Shown piece after piece: positions 1 through 9,727 of a stretch of 64,000 nucleotides of DNA; within the stretch, counting starts at the first letter, position 1; each line of letters starts with the position of its first letter. Under the pieces are notes generated by a model that worked only from the letters and a program-made list of their open reading frames with translations, was not told the origin of the DNA and made no database searches. Position numbers and translations under genes: made by a program. This DNA comes from Fen-1273 sp963748405. Its GTDB lineage: Bacteria > Bacteroidota > Ignavibacteria > UBA10030 > UBA6906. Where the stretch lies: positions 682,001 to 746,000 of the forward strand of contig CAVVIT010000005.1 of the NCBI GenBank assembly GCA_963748405.1, in the 5' to 3' direction.

Positions 1-1508
<1,508 letters not shown>

Positions 1509-1689
1509 AGTTTTTTCAAACTATCAGTTTCGAGTTTGAAGCTTGGCCACATTACCTCCCGCCCAAACAAAAGACGGAAACTAATCTTAGCCAAGGTTTT
1601 CACTCTGCTAAGATTGACGTATGGCTATGCACACTATTTTTCAAAGAACACCAGCCTTTTTGAGGCTGCCGCATTCTGAGCGGGCATTA
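1509..1689 (-). promoter_or_regulatory. 16S rRNA leader with boxA-like element
   Basis: This is the transcribed spacer between the rRNA promoter and the mature 16S 5' end. On the minus strand, 1635-1650 reads TGTTCTTTGAAAAATA, which resembles the boxA antitermination element of rRNA leaders. A short inverted repeat (CAGCC/GGCTG) lies at about 1652-1668. No protein gene is supported here. NusB, which binds boxA, is encoded at 38.9 kb. Confidence 0.5.
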
Positions 1690-1718
1690 AATATACGAAA
1701 ACAAACCCTTATTGTCAA
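1690..1718 (-). promoter_or_regulatory. rRNA operon promoter
   Basis: On the minus strand, TTGACA (1713-1718) is followed after exactly 17 bases by TATATT (1690-1695). The boxes point towards the 16S gene and lie about 180 bases upstream of it. The same spacing recurs at several other promoters in this window. Assigned by consensus only. Confidence 0.75.
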
Positions 1719-1822
1719 TAGCTGAGAAGAACTCTTGCAACCTTTTCTTGAAGCGAATCGTTGCAGTCTCAATGAGGGGACTATAGAGTACGGCATTTCG
1801 GGGCAAAAGTCAAGAAGAATCT

Positions 1823-2788
1823 TCAGGTTGAGAGGATTCTTGCAAGGCGCCACATATCATTGTCGAGCGCCTTTCGCTGCGTCCAGGTTTCGCGCAGCGG
1901 CGTGAAGGATATCTTCCCGTGGATCTCCCCCACCATCACGTTTGACTGCCCTTCGAGGAGGGCGTCGACCGCCGCAAGCCCCATACGGCTCGCCAGGATC
2001 CTGTCACGCGCGCTGGGGCTTCCCCCGCGCTGAATGTGCCCGAGAACGCAGACCCGGTAATCGTAGCCCGCGGTGTCCTTGATCTTCTCGGCAAGACTGA
2101 ATGCGCCCCCTTCCTCTTCCCCCTCGGCCACGATGATGATCGCGCTCGATTTCACCTTCTTATAGTTGCCGAGATACTCCCGCAGCGCCTCGACGTTCGT
2201 CCTCGTTTCCGGAATCGCGACATATTCGGCCCCGCTGGAGATGCCGACGTCGAGCGCAATGAACCCCGCGTCGCGACCCATCACCTCCACATAGAACAGC
2301 CTGTCGTGCGAGGCGGCGGTGTCGCGGATCTTGTCGATCGCCTCCATCGCGGTGTTCACCGCGGTGTCGTACCCGATCGTGAAGTCGGTCCCGAACAGGT
2401 CGTTGTCGATCGTCCCGGGTACGCCGATGGCGGCCACGCCGTGTTCTTCGATGAGACGCACGACGCCCTGGAAGGTGCCGTCGCCTCCAATCGCCACGAG
2501 CCCCTCGATCCCCGCCTTCTCCAGCTGCGCCGCTGCCCGCGCCCGTCCTTCGGGCGTGCGGAACTGCTCCGACCGTGCGGTGCGGAGAATCGTCCCTCCC
2601 CTCTGGATGATGTTCGAAACGGAGCGCGCGCCCAGGTCGACGAAATTCCCTTCGATCATCCCCTCATAGCCGTGCTGGATGCCGATCACCTCGCAGCCGT
2701 TGTAAAGGCCGTTCCGGACAACCGCCCGCACGCAGGCGTTCATCCCGGGTGCGTCTCCGCCGCTCGTGTATACGCCGATTCTCTTCAT
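1823..2788 (-). CDS. pfkA: ATP-dependent 6-phosphofructokinase
   Basis: This cytoplasmic glycolytic enzyme phosphorylates fructose 6-phosphate to fructose 1,6-bisphosphate. The 321 residues are the normal bacterial length. Near the N-terminus is TSGGDAPGMN (ATP loop), then GGDGTFQG and the catalytic PGTIDND. Glycine follows the GGD aspartate and precedes TIDND, which is the ATP-using rather than the pyrophosphate-using pattern. The ATG overlaps the surE stop by four bases (ATGA), so translation is probably coupled. It is the last gene before the rRNA promoter. Confidence 0.96.
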   Translation of the reverse strand: MKRIGVYTSGGDAPGMNACVRAVVRNGLYNGCEVIGIQHGYEGMIEGNFVDLGARSVSNIIQRGGTILRTARSEQFRTPEGRARAAAQLEKAGIEGLVAIGGDGTFQGVVRLIEEHGVAAIGVPGTIDNDLFGTDFTIGYDTAVNTAMEAIDKIRDTAASHDRLFYVEVMGRDAGFIALDVGISSGAEYVAIPETRTNVEALREYLGNYKKVKSSAIIIVAEGEEEGGAFSLAEKIKDTAGYDYRVCVLGHIQRGGSPSARDRILASRMGLAAVDALLEGQSNVMVGEIHGKISFTPLRETWTQRKALDNDMWRLARILST

Positions 2789-3555
2789 TTGAGTCCGTCC
2801 AGTGACCAGTGTTTCATCCGTTCAAGAAGCACGCGGTCCGTGAGCTCGTAATGGATCGGGGTGATCGAGATCCAGTTCTCGCGGACGGCGATCTGGTCGG
2901 TCTCCGGGTCGGTGTCCCTGACCGCCATGCTCCCGGTAAGCCAGAAATACTCCCTGCCTGCAGGGTCGCGCCGGACATCGAACGTATCCTCCCATGAGGA
3001 GCTCCCCTGCCGGGTGACGCGCACGCCGCCGATTCTGTCCTCGGGAACCGCGGGGACGTTCACGTTGAGCAGCGTTCCCTGCGGGAGACCCTCCTCCACG
3101 ACGCGCGAGGCGAGCCGGGCCGCGAATTTCGCCGCGTACGAGAAATCCGCCTGGTCGTGCGTCGTCAGTGAGACCGCGATCGACGGGATCCCGAGCACGG
3201 TCCCCTCCGTCGCCGCCGAAACGGTGCCGGAATACAGAATGTTGATCGCCGTGTTCGAGCCGTGATTGATCCCGGACATCAGGAGATCGGGCTTCTCCTT
3301 CAGCAGGAACCGGACGCCGAGCTTGACCGCATCGGCGGGGGTCCCGTCGACCGCGTAGCCGAAGAACTCGCCGTTCTTCCTGAAGGGAATCGCGCGCAGG
3401 GGATAGTTCATGGTGATCGCGTGACCCACCGCGCTCTGCTGCCTGTCGGGGGCGACGATCGTTACGCGGGCGATCTTCTTCATCTCGAGCGCGAGCGCGT
3501 AGATCCCCGGCGCGTCGATGCCGTCATCGTTGGAAATCAGGACGTGAAATGCCAT
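2785..3555 (-). CDS. surE: 5'/3'-nucleotidase SurE
   Basis: SurE is a metal-dependent phosphatase acting on nucleoside monophosphates and linked to stationary-phase survival. The N-terminal ISNDDGIDAPG carries the paired aspartates that bind the metal. SGINHGSN near residue 95 and NVNVP further on are also family signatures. At 256 residues it is of usual size. It sits between panB (9-base gap) and pfkA (4-base overlap) and looks cotranscribed with both. Confidence 0.95.
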   Translation of the reverse strand: MAFHVLISNDDGIDAPGIYALALEMKKIARVTIVAPDRQQSAVGHAITMNYPLRAIPFRKNGEFFGYAVDGTPADAVKLGVRFLLKEKPDLLMSGINHGSNTAINILYSGTVSAATEGTVLGIPSIAVSLTTHDQADFSYAAKFAARLASRVVEEGLPQGTLLNVNVPAVPEDRIGGVRVTRQGSSSWEDTFDVRRDPAGREYFWLTGSMAVRDTDPETDQIAVRENWISITPIHYELTDRVLLERMKHWSLDGLK

Positions 3556-3564
3556 TCCGGTTCT

Positions 3565-4386
3565 CTAGTAGCTTTCTTTCATCGTGGGAAACTGCTTCCC
3601 TTTCACGTCGCTGATGTAGCGGCGGAACGCGCCCCGCATCGTGTCGGCCATCTCCGAGTAGCGCCGCACGAACCGGGGCTTGAATTCCTCCGTCAGGCCG
3701 AGCATGTCGTGCACGACGAGGACCTGTCCGTCGCAGTGCGGCCCGGCCCCGATGCCGATCGTGGGAACGGGGATCGCCGCCGAGACCTTCCGGGCCAGCC
3801 CGGCGGGGATCTTTTCGAGGACGATCGCGAAGACGCCGGCATCGGCGAGGATCTTTGCATCGCGCAGGAGCTGCGCGGCCTCGTGCCTGTCCTGCGCCCG
3901 GACTTCGTACGTCCCGAACCTGTTGATCGCCTGCGGGGTGAGTCCCAGGTGCCCCATCACCGGGATGCCGATCTTCACGAGGTGCCTGACGATCTCCGCG
4001 ACATACTCCCCCCCTTCCAGCTTCACCGCGCCCACGCCGACCTCCTTCATGATCCGGCCGCAGTTCCGGACGGCCTCCTCGACGCTGTTCTGGTAGGACA
4101 TGAACGGGAGATCGACGACGATCAGGGCGTTCTTCACCGCCCGCTTGACGGCCTTGGCATGATAAATCATGTCGTCCAGCGTCACGGGGAGCGTCGTCTC
4201 GTGCCCCTGGACGACGTTGCCCAGCGAGTCGCCGACAAGGATGATGTCGATCCCCACCTGGTCCAGGTACCGCGCGGTGAGAAAATCGTAGGCCGTGAGC
4301 ATCGCGATCTTCTCCCCCGACCGTTTCATCGTGATGACAGTTTTCGTCGTCACGACCCGCTGCGAAGACTTCTGTGCCGTGCTCAT
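3565..4386 (-). CDS. panB: 3-methyl-2-oxobutanoate hydroxymethyltransferase
   Basis: PanB makes ketopantoate from alpha-ketoisovalerate and methylene-tetrahydrofolate, the first committed step to pantothenate and CoA. Family signatures are LTAYDF, VGDSLGNVVQGH (metal ligands), VKLEGG and GHLGLTPQ. The glutamate in VLEKIPA is the catalytic position. The 273-residue length is typical. A GAGGG ribosome site sits just before the ATG. No panC or panD is nearby. Confidence 0.96.
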   Translation of the reverse strand: MSTAQKSSQRVVTTKTVITMKRSGEKIAMLTAYDFLTARYLDQVGIDIILVGDSLGNVVQGHETTLPVTLDDMIYHAKAVKRAVKNALIVVDLPFMSYQNSVEEAVRNCGRIMKEVGVGAVKLEGGEYVAEIVRHLVKIGIPVMGHLGLTPQAINRFGTYEVRAQDRHEAAQLLRDAKILADAGVFAIVLEKIPAGLARKVSAAIPVPTIGIGAGPHCDGQVLVVHDMLGLTEEFKPRFVRRYSEMADTMRGAFRRYISDVKGKQFPTMKESY

Positions 4387-4393
4387 GGGTCCC

Positions 4394-5167
4394 TCATGCC
4401 TTGTGTGTGTTGACGCCTTCGGGAGGCGTGAATGTCAGGCCCCACGCCTCTTCGAACCCCCCGCGGACGCACCGCCCGAGGAACTCCATGTCGACGGGGG
4501 CGCCGGTGATCATGCGCAGGTCCGCCGTCTTCGCCCGCAGGGACGACCGGATCCCCTCGCGCGCATCCGCCACGGCCGAAGCAAGGTAATCGGCAAGGCG
4601 CACGTGGGCATCCCCGCAGAGTATCGAGCCGTGCTGGAGGACCACGTCTCCCCCGGGCCCGCTGAAACGGCGCTGGGCGCTCCCGACGAGCTTGCGGTCG
4701 CGCCATTCGATTTCATACCGTGCGGAGCTTGTGAAACAGGGGATCGACGAGGACGACCGGTATTCCCTGGCGAAATCGGGCTGGGACTTCTGCAGCGCAA
4801 CGTCCACGCCGTACAGGGTCAGCCCCCGCACGAGCGCGGCACTGATCTCGTTGTACACCTGGAGGACGCTCCTGCGCCCCGCCGGCATCACGACGCTGTA
4901 GGTCAGCTCTTCGGCGTGGAGAATCGCCCTCCCCCCCGTCGGCCTGCGGACGATGTCGATGCCGTCCGCGGCGCACCTGGGCGCGTCGAGCTCGTCCGCG
5001 TTCTGGTTGTAGCCCAGCGAGATCGCCCACGGCCTCCACCGGAATATGCGGAGGACGGGCGTCCCCTCTCCCGAGGCGAGCGCGCGCGCCTGCGATTCGT
5101 CGGCCGCCATGTTGACAGCGCCGGTCTGCTCGCCGGAATCCGTGAATACCCAGGAGGAAGGAGACAT
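4394..5167 (-). CDS. lipM: LipM-type octanoyltransferase / lipoate-protein ligase family
   Basis: This is a BPL/LplA/LipB-fold enzyme of lipoate metabolism, 257 residues from the ATG at 5167. The open frame extends further upstream, but that part overlaps lpxA and has no family character. Seen are RRPTGGRAILH (substrate lysine/arginine loop), the Cys of PCFTSSARYE, then RKLVGSAQRR and LQHGSI. From family knowledge, the cysteine before the YE is the acyl acceptor in LipM octanoyltransferases, whereas LplA ligases lack it. I therefore prefer octanoyl transfer from acyl carrier protein. A lipoate ligase remains possible. Confidence 0.82.
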   Translation of the reverse strand: MSPSSWVFTDSGEQTGAVNMAADESQARALASGEGTPVLRIFRWRPWAISLGYNQNADELDAPRCAADGIDIVRRPTGGRAILHAEELTYSVVMPAGRRSVLQVYNEISAALVRGLTLYGVDVALQKSQPDFAREYRSSSSIPCFTSSARYEIEWRDRKLVGSAQRRFSGPGGDVVLQHGSILCGDAHVRLADYLASAVADAREGIRSSLRAKTADLRMITGAPVDMEFLGRCVRGGFEEAWGLTFTPPEGVNTHKA

Positions 5168-5171
5168 CGCG

Positions 5172-5972
5172 TCAGTGCCTGAGGCGGGGCCCGGAAATGA
5201 TCCCCCGCTTGCTCTTCCCGATGAATGCGAGGACGTTCTGCACTTCCGCGCAGCCCGCAAGGGAGGCGTCTTCCCTGATGCGCGCGAGCGCCTGGGAGAC
5301 GTTGAGGCCGGACCTGTAGATGAGCGTATACGCCCGGTCGAGGGCATCGATGGCCGCAGGGGTGAATCCCCGGCGCCTGAGCCCGATCGAGTTCAGCCCT
5401 TCGAACACCGTGGGCTCTCCCCCGGCCAGAACATACGGGGGAACGTCCTTCGGAACGCGGAGGCCGCCGCCGATCATCGCGTGCTGCCCGAGACTGACGA
5501 ACTGGTGGACCGGCGTGATCCCGCCGATCGTCACCCAGTTCTCCACGTTCACATGCCCGGCGAGCATCGCGGCGTTCGCCATAATCACGTGGTCGCCGAG
5601 CAGGCAGTCGTGGGCGACGTGGGAGAAAGCCATCAGGAAACAGTCGGACCCGATCACCGTCCGCCCTCCCTGCCCCGTCCCGCGGTGCAGGACGGCGTAC
5701 TCGCGGACCGTGGTCCTGTCGCCGATCTCGCAGGTCGTCGGCTCGCCGGCGTATTTGAGATCCTGGGGGGCGTGACCGATCGAGGCCCCGTGGTGGATGC
5801 GGCACTCCTTCCCGATCCGCGCGCCGAGCGCGATGAGGGCGTTACCGCCGACGGTGGTGCCGTCGCCGATCTCGGCTCCGTCCTCGACGATCGTGAACGG
5901 GCCTATGGAAACGTTCGTGCCGAGGCGGGCCTTCGGGCTCACCGCGGCACGCGGATCAATGGATATGCTCAT
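5172..5972 (-). CDS. lpxA: UDP-N-acetylglucosamine acyltransferase LpxA
   Basis: LpxA starts lipid A synthesis by moving a hydroxyacyl chain from ACP to the 3-OH of UDP-GlcNAc. The N-terminal two thirds is hexapeptide repeat, giving a left-handed beta helix. FSHVAHDC contains the catalytic histidine, and the helical C-terminal domain follows GGGLRVPKDVPP. At 266 residues it is full length. It lies 7 bases downstream of lpxC-fabZ in the usual FCB-group order. Confidence 0.96.
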   Translation of the reverse strand: MSISIDPRAAVSPKARLGTNVSIGPFTIVEDGAEIGDGTTVGGNALIALGARIGKECRIHHGASIGHAPQDLKYAGEPTTCEIGDRTTVREYAVLHRGTGQGGRTVIGSDCFLMAFSHVAHDCLLGDHVIMANAAMLAGHVNVENWVTIGGITPVHQFVSLGQHAMIGGGLRVPKDVPPYVLAGGEPTVFEGLNSIGLRRRGFTPAAIDALDRAYTLIYRSGLNVSQALARIREDASLAGCAEVQNVLAFIGKSKRGIISGPRLRH

Positions 5973-5979
5973 GGACGGG

Positions 5980-7452
5980 TCAGTTCATTGTGGGGGTGGA
6001 TCGGGACAGGGGATTGGCCCCTCCGCCGTTCCCGCCCGGCGCCTCCTGCTGCACTTCATTACGGGGAACGATCGACGCCATCATCTCGGCCTCGGCGACG
6101 AGCGTGCCGTCGACGAACGCGAGGCCTTTCATCTGGCAGATTCTGCTTTTCCGGCTCACCATCGTGAGCTCGAAGACGAGCTGGTCGCCGGGAAGCACGG
6201 GCTTCCGGAACTTGGCGTTGTTGATGGCCATGAAGTACACGAGCTTGTCGCCAGGGTTTTCGATGCCGTTCAGGAGGAGGATCCCGCCGGTCTGTCCCAT
6301 CCCCTCGAGGATGAGGACGCCGGGCATGACGGGACGGCCGGGGAAATGCCCTTCGAAGAAGGGTTCGTTCGCCGTCACGTTCTTCACGCCGACGATCTTC
6401 TCGTCCAGCTGGAACTCGATGATCTTGTCGATCAGCAGGAACGGATAGCGGTGCGGGAGGATCTTCTTGATCGCGTTGATGTCGAAGACCACCCCTTCCT
6501 TCCGCTCGTGCTGGTAGCGGCGGATGAGCTTCTTCTGCTGGTAGAGCTTCCGCACCATCCGCGCAAACTCGATGTTGCTCGCGTGCCCCGGCCTCGCCGC
6601 CAGGATCTGGGCCTTCAGGGGGACGCCGATGAGCGCGAGGTCACCCATCACGTCGAGGAGCTTGTGGCGGGCGGGCTCATTCGGAAAATGCAGGGGCCGG
6701 TTGTTCAGAACGCCGTTGCTCCCCAGGATGACGGCGTCCTTGATACCGAGCTTCGTCGAAATGCGCTTGATCTCCGCGTCGTCGAGCTCCCTGTCCACGA
6801 TCACGATGGCGTTGTCGAGGTTCCCGCCCCGGATGAGCCCCTGCGTGTGCAGGACCTCGACCTCGTGGAGGAAACAGAAGGTCCGGCAGGGGGCGAACTC
6901 CCCGACGAATTCGTTTTCCAGGTTGAACAGGCCCGTGTGCTGGCTTCCCAGGGCCGGGTTGTTGTAGTCGACCATCACCGTGATCCTGTAGTCGTCGGTG
7001 GGGAGGGCGACGATGTCGACCTTCTTCTGCTCGTTGTGGTAATGGACCGTCTGGTCGATGATCAGGTAGTCCTTCGGGGCGTTCTGCTTCTCGAAACCCG
7101 CCCGCAGGAGGACGTCCACGTAGGGCTTCGCGCTGCCGTCGCCGACGGGAGGCTCGTTGGCGTCGAGCTCGATCAGGACGTTGTCCACCTGGAGTCCCAC
7201 GAGGGCCGCCATGACGTGCTCGACCGTGTGGATACGGGCCTCGCCGACCTCGATCGTCGTCCCCCGCGAGATGTCGACGACATGGTCCACGTCGGCCGGC
7301 ACTTCGGGAGACCCGCCCAGGTCGATGCGCCGGAAGCGGATCCCGTAGTTCTCGGGAGCAGGCTTGAACGTCATCGTCGAGATGCTCCCGGTGTGGAGGC
7401 CGATACCGCTGATCGACACCGGCTGCTTTATCGTGCGCTGCTGGACGAGCAT
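5980..7452 (-). CDS. lpxC-fabZ: Fused LpxC deacetylase - FabZ dehydratase
   Basis: This is a two-domain protein of 490 residues. The LpxC part (about 1-300) begins QQRTIKQPVSISGIGLHTG, with the metal-site regions HTVEHVMAAL and HKLLDVMGDLAL; it deacetylates UDP-3-acyl-GlcNAc. The FabZ part (about 315-465) contains LPHRYPFLLIDK and EPFFEGHFPGRPVMPGVL with the catalytic histidine and glutamate; it dehydrates hydroxyacyl-ACP in fatty acid synthesis. Fusion of these two is known from Bacteroidetes, Chlorobi and relatives, and ties lipid A output to fatty acid supply. Confidence 0.96.
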   Translation of the reverse strand: MLVQQRTIKQPVSISGIGLHTGSISTMTFKPAPENYGIRFRRIDLGGSPEVPADVDHVVDISRGTTIEVGEARIHTVEHVMAALVGLQVDNVLIELDANEPPVGDGSAKPYVDVLLRAGFEKQNAPKDYLIIDQTVHYHNEQKKVDIVALPTDDYRITVMVDYNNPALGSQHTGLFNLENEFVGEFAPCRTFCFLHEVEVLHTQGLIRGGNLDNAIVIVDRELDDAEIKRISTKLGIKDAVILGSNGVLNNRPLHFPNEPARHKLLDVMGDLALIGVPLKAQILAARPGHASNIEFARMVRKLYQQKKLIRRYQHERKEGVVFDINAIKKILPHRYPFLLIDKIIEFQLDEKIVGVKNVTANEPFFEGHFPGRPVMPGVLILEGMGQTGGILLLNGIENPGDKLVYFMAINNAKFRKPVLPGDQLVFELTMVSRKSRICQMKGLAFVDGTLVAEAEMMASIVPRNEVQQEAPGGNGGGANPLSRSTPTMN

Positions 7453-7482
7453 GGGGGCTCCGGAATTCTGTGGACCGATGGG

Positions 7483-8559
7483 CTAGGCGTGCGAGTCGGA
7501 CTTCAGCTTTTCAATTTCTGCGCGCAGGGATTCCAGTTCGGATTTCAGCGCGCGGAGCTCGGCAAGGGCGTCCGGGAGCTGGGGCATCGCCCCCATGATC
7601 CGGGAGGCCTGGCGGAACGGGACCGCGGGCGTGCCCATGTAGGTGCCTCCCGGTACCGTCGCGGACCGGTGCACGCCGGACTGTGCGCCCCATTTCGAAT
7701 CGTCGGCGATCTCCAGGTGTCCCGTGAACCCGACCTGGCCGCCGATCATGTTCCTCTTGCCGATCTTCGTGCTTCCGGAAATCCCGGCCTGCGCCGCGAT
7801 CACCGTGTTCTCGCCGATGACGACGTTGTGGGCGACCTGGATCAGGTTGTCCAGCTTCGCCCCCCGTTCGATGCGGGTCTCGCCCATCGTGGCCCGGTCC
7901 ACCGCGCAGTTCGCCCCGATCTCGACGTCATCGCCGACGGCGACGATGCCGAGCTGGGGGATCTTCTCGTACGAACCGTCCCCCTTCGGCGCGAAACCGA
8001 AGCCGTCGCTGCCGATGACCGTCCCCGAATGAATGATGACGCGCTCGCCGATCCTGCATCCTTCCCGGACGGTGACGTTCGCATACAGGAGAGTCCGTGC
8101 GCCGACCGTGACATCCCTTCCGATCACGGTCCCGTGCAGGATCATCGCCCCCTCTCCGACCGTGCTCCTCTCCCCCACGACGACGTGCGCCCCCAGGCGG
8201 ACGCCCGCACCGAGCGTCACGCCGGGTTCGACCACGGCCGTCGGGTGAATGCCCGGGGGAAGGGGATCTGCCGGAGGATGAAACAGGAGGAGGACCTTCA
8301 GAAACGACGTGTACGGATCGTCAACGCGCAGGTACACCGGAGGCGCCGCGCCGGTCCGTCCCGGAGCCTCCACGGTCCTGCCGATGATGACCGCGGAGGC
8401 GAGCGTCGTTTCGAGGTATTTCTGGTATTTCGGATTGGCGAGGAAACTGATGTCCCCGGGCCCGGCCTCCTCGATCTTCGCGACCCGCCCGATCTCTGCC
8501 GCGGCGTCTCCCTCGACGGCGGCGCCGAGCGCGGCCGCGATGTCACGAACGGTCATCAT
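7483..8559 (-). CDS. lpxD: UDP-3-O-(3-hydroxyacyl)glucosamine N-acyltransferase LpxD
   Basis: LpxD adds the second (N-linked) acyl chain in lipid A synthesis. The N-terminal domain (AGPGDISFLANPKY, about 35-50) binds uridine. A long hexapeptide-repeat helix follows, with VAHNVVIGEN carrying the catalytic histidine, and the C-terminus is a short helical coil (LRALKSELESLRAEIEKL). There are three near starts: GTG 8565, ATG 8559 and ATG 8556. No clear ribosome site decides between them, and I chose the first ATG. Confidence 0.93.
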   Translation of the reverse strand: MMTVRDIAAALGAAVEGDAAAEIGRVAKIEEAGPGDISFLANPKYQKYLETTLASAVIIGRTVEAPGRTGAAPPVYLRVDDPYTSFLKVLLLFHPPADPLPPGIHPTAVVEPGVTLGAGVRLGAHVVVGERSTVGEGAMILHGTVIGRDVTVGARTLLYANVTVREGCRIGERVIIHSGTVIGSDGFGFAPKGDGSYEKIPQLGIVAVGDDVEIGANCAVDRATMGETRIERGAKLDNLIQVAHNVVIGENTVIAAQAGISGSTKIGKRNMIGGQVGFTGHLEIADDSKWGAQSGVHRSATVPGGTYMGTPAVPFRQASRIMGAMPQLPDALAELRALKSELESLRAEIEKLKSDSHA

Positions 8560-8574
8560 GGGCACGGTGACGGG

Positions 8575-9093
8575 TTATTTCCCGAACGTCTGCATGCGCT
8601 GCAGGACACGCTGGGTAAGGTCGTACTTGTCGTTGGCATACAGGACAAGAATCTCGCCGCTCCGGTCGAAGATGTAGTCGTAGCCGTCGTCCTTGGCGAT
8701 CTCCTCAAGGACGTGAAACATCTTGTTCTGGATCGGTTTCATGATCTCGTTCTGCTTCTGGAAGAGCTCGCCGCTCTGCCCGAATTTTTTGTTCCGGAAA
8801 TCCGTGATGCTCTGGTCCATCTCCCGGAGCTCGCGTTCCTGGTCCGCCCGCACCTGATCGGTCAGGATCAGTTTCCGCTTGTCGAAGTCGTCGTACTTCT
8901 TCTTCCAGTCGGCCTGCATCTTCTGCAGGTCGGCTTCCCACCCGGCCACGAGCGCGTCGATCGATTTCTGGGCGTCGATCGCCTCCGGGAGGGTCTGCAT
9001 GATCGTCTCGGAGTTGATGTGGCCGATCTTCATCTGCGCCGCCGCTCCGGCGCACGCAAGCACCAGGAGCGCGGCAACCGCGAATCGTCTCAT
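8575..9093 (-). CDS. Skp/OmpH-family periplasmic chaperone (second copy)
   Basis: This 172-residue protein has a signal peptide (MRRFAVAALLVLACAGAAAQ). A beta strand with KIGHINSETIMQTLPEAIDA leads into the long charged helical arms (about 45-120) typical of Skp. Skp holds unfolded outer-membrane proteins in the periplasm before BamA inserts them. A strong AAGGGAGGGG ribosome site precedes the ATG. It is a paralogue of the gene 22 bases upstream. Tandem Skp genes between bamA and lpxD are common in the FCB group. Confidence 0.88.
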   Translation of the reverse strand: MRRFAVAALLVLACAGAAAQMKIGHINSETIMQTLPEAIDAQKSIDALVAGWEADLQKMQADWKKKYDDFDKRKLILTDQVRADQERELREMDQSITDFRNKKFGQSGELFQKQNEIMKPIQNKMFHVLEEIAKDDGYDYIFDRSGEILVLYANDKYDLTQRVLQRMQTFGK

Positions 9094-9114
9094 GACCTTC
9101 CCCTCCCTTGTCGG

Positions 9115-9639
9115 CTAGCCGCGCCGGAGTTTGTCGATGACCTTGAACGTGATGTCGTCTTTCGGGTCGCCGTACAGGAGGATCTGGATCTGGTCGGTCT
9201 TGTCGAAGACGAAATTGTACTTCAGTTCGCGCGCGACGGCGGTGATCGCCGTCTTGATGCGCTCGCGGATCGGGTTGATGATGGTCTCGGACTGGCGTGC
9301 AAGGAGGCCGTCCTGGCCGAACCTGGTGAGCTGGTATTCCTGGACCGCCCGCTCCTGCTCCAGAAGCTTCTGCTGCTCGGTCTTCTTCGTCGCGTCGTTG
9401 TAGAGCGCCTCTTTCTTCTGGTACTCCGCGTACTTGTCCTGCAGGTCCCGTTTCATCGTTTCCAGCGAGTCCTGCATCGGCTTGCCGATACCGTCGATCC
9501 GCTTCTGCGCGTCCTGGGCCGCGGGAAGCTCCTGGAAGATCTTCGACGAGTTCACAAATGCGATGCGCTGCTGGGCGGTCGCCATCGGGGCGGACGCGAT
9601 GAACGCCGCGCCGATCAGAAGGACAGAGAGTTTTTTCAC
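9115..9639 (-). CDS. Skp/OmpH-family periplasmic chaperone (first copy)
   Basis: This 174-residue protein has a signal peptide ending in ATAQ. The core starts RIAFVNSSKIFQELPAAQDA, followed by coiled-coil arms rich in K, E and Q (about 45-130) and a C-terminal strand (YNFVFDKTDQIQILLYGD). It is clearly related to the next gene but diverged, so the two may serve different clients. It sits about 90 bases downstream of bamA, suggesting joint expression with the outer-membrane assembly machine. Confidence 0.88.
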   Translation of the reverse strand: MKKLSVLLIGAAFIASAPMATAQQRIAFVNSSKIFQELPAAQDAQKRIDGIGKPMQDSLETMKRDLQDKYAEYQKKEALYNDATKKTEQQKLLEQERAVQEYQLTRFGQDGLLARQSETIINPIRERIKTAITAVARELKYNFVFDKTDQIQILLYGDPKDDITFKVIDKLRRG

Positions 9640-9727
9640 GAGATCCTCAATGTGAGATTAGAGAGTTTGAATTTGAGACTATGTTTGGATTGCTTCGGCC
9701 GCCTCCGGCGGCCTCGCAATGACGCCG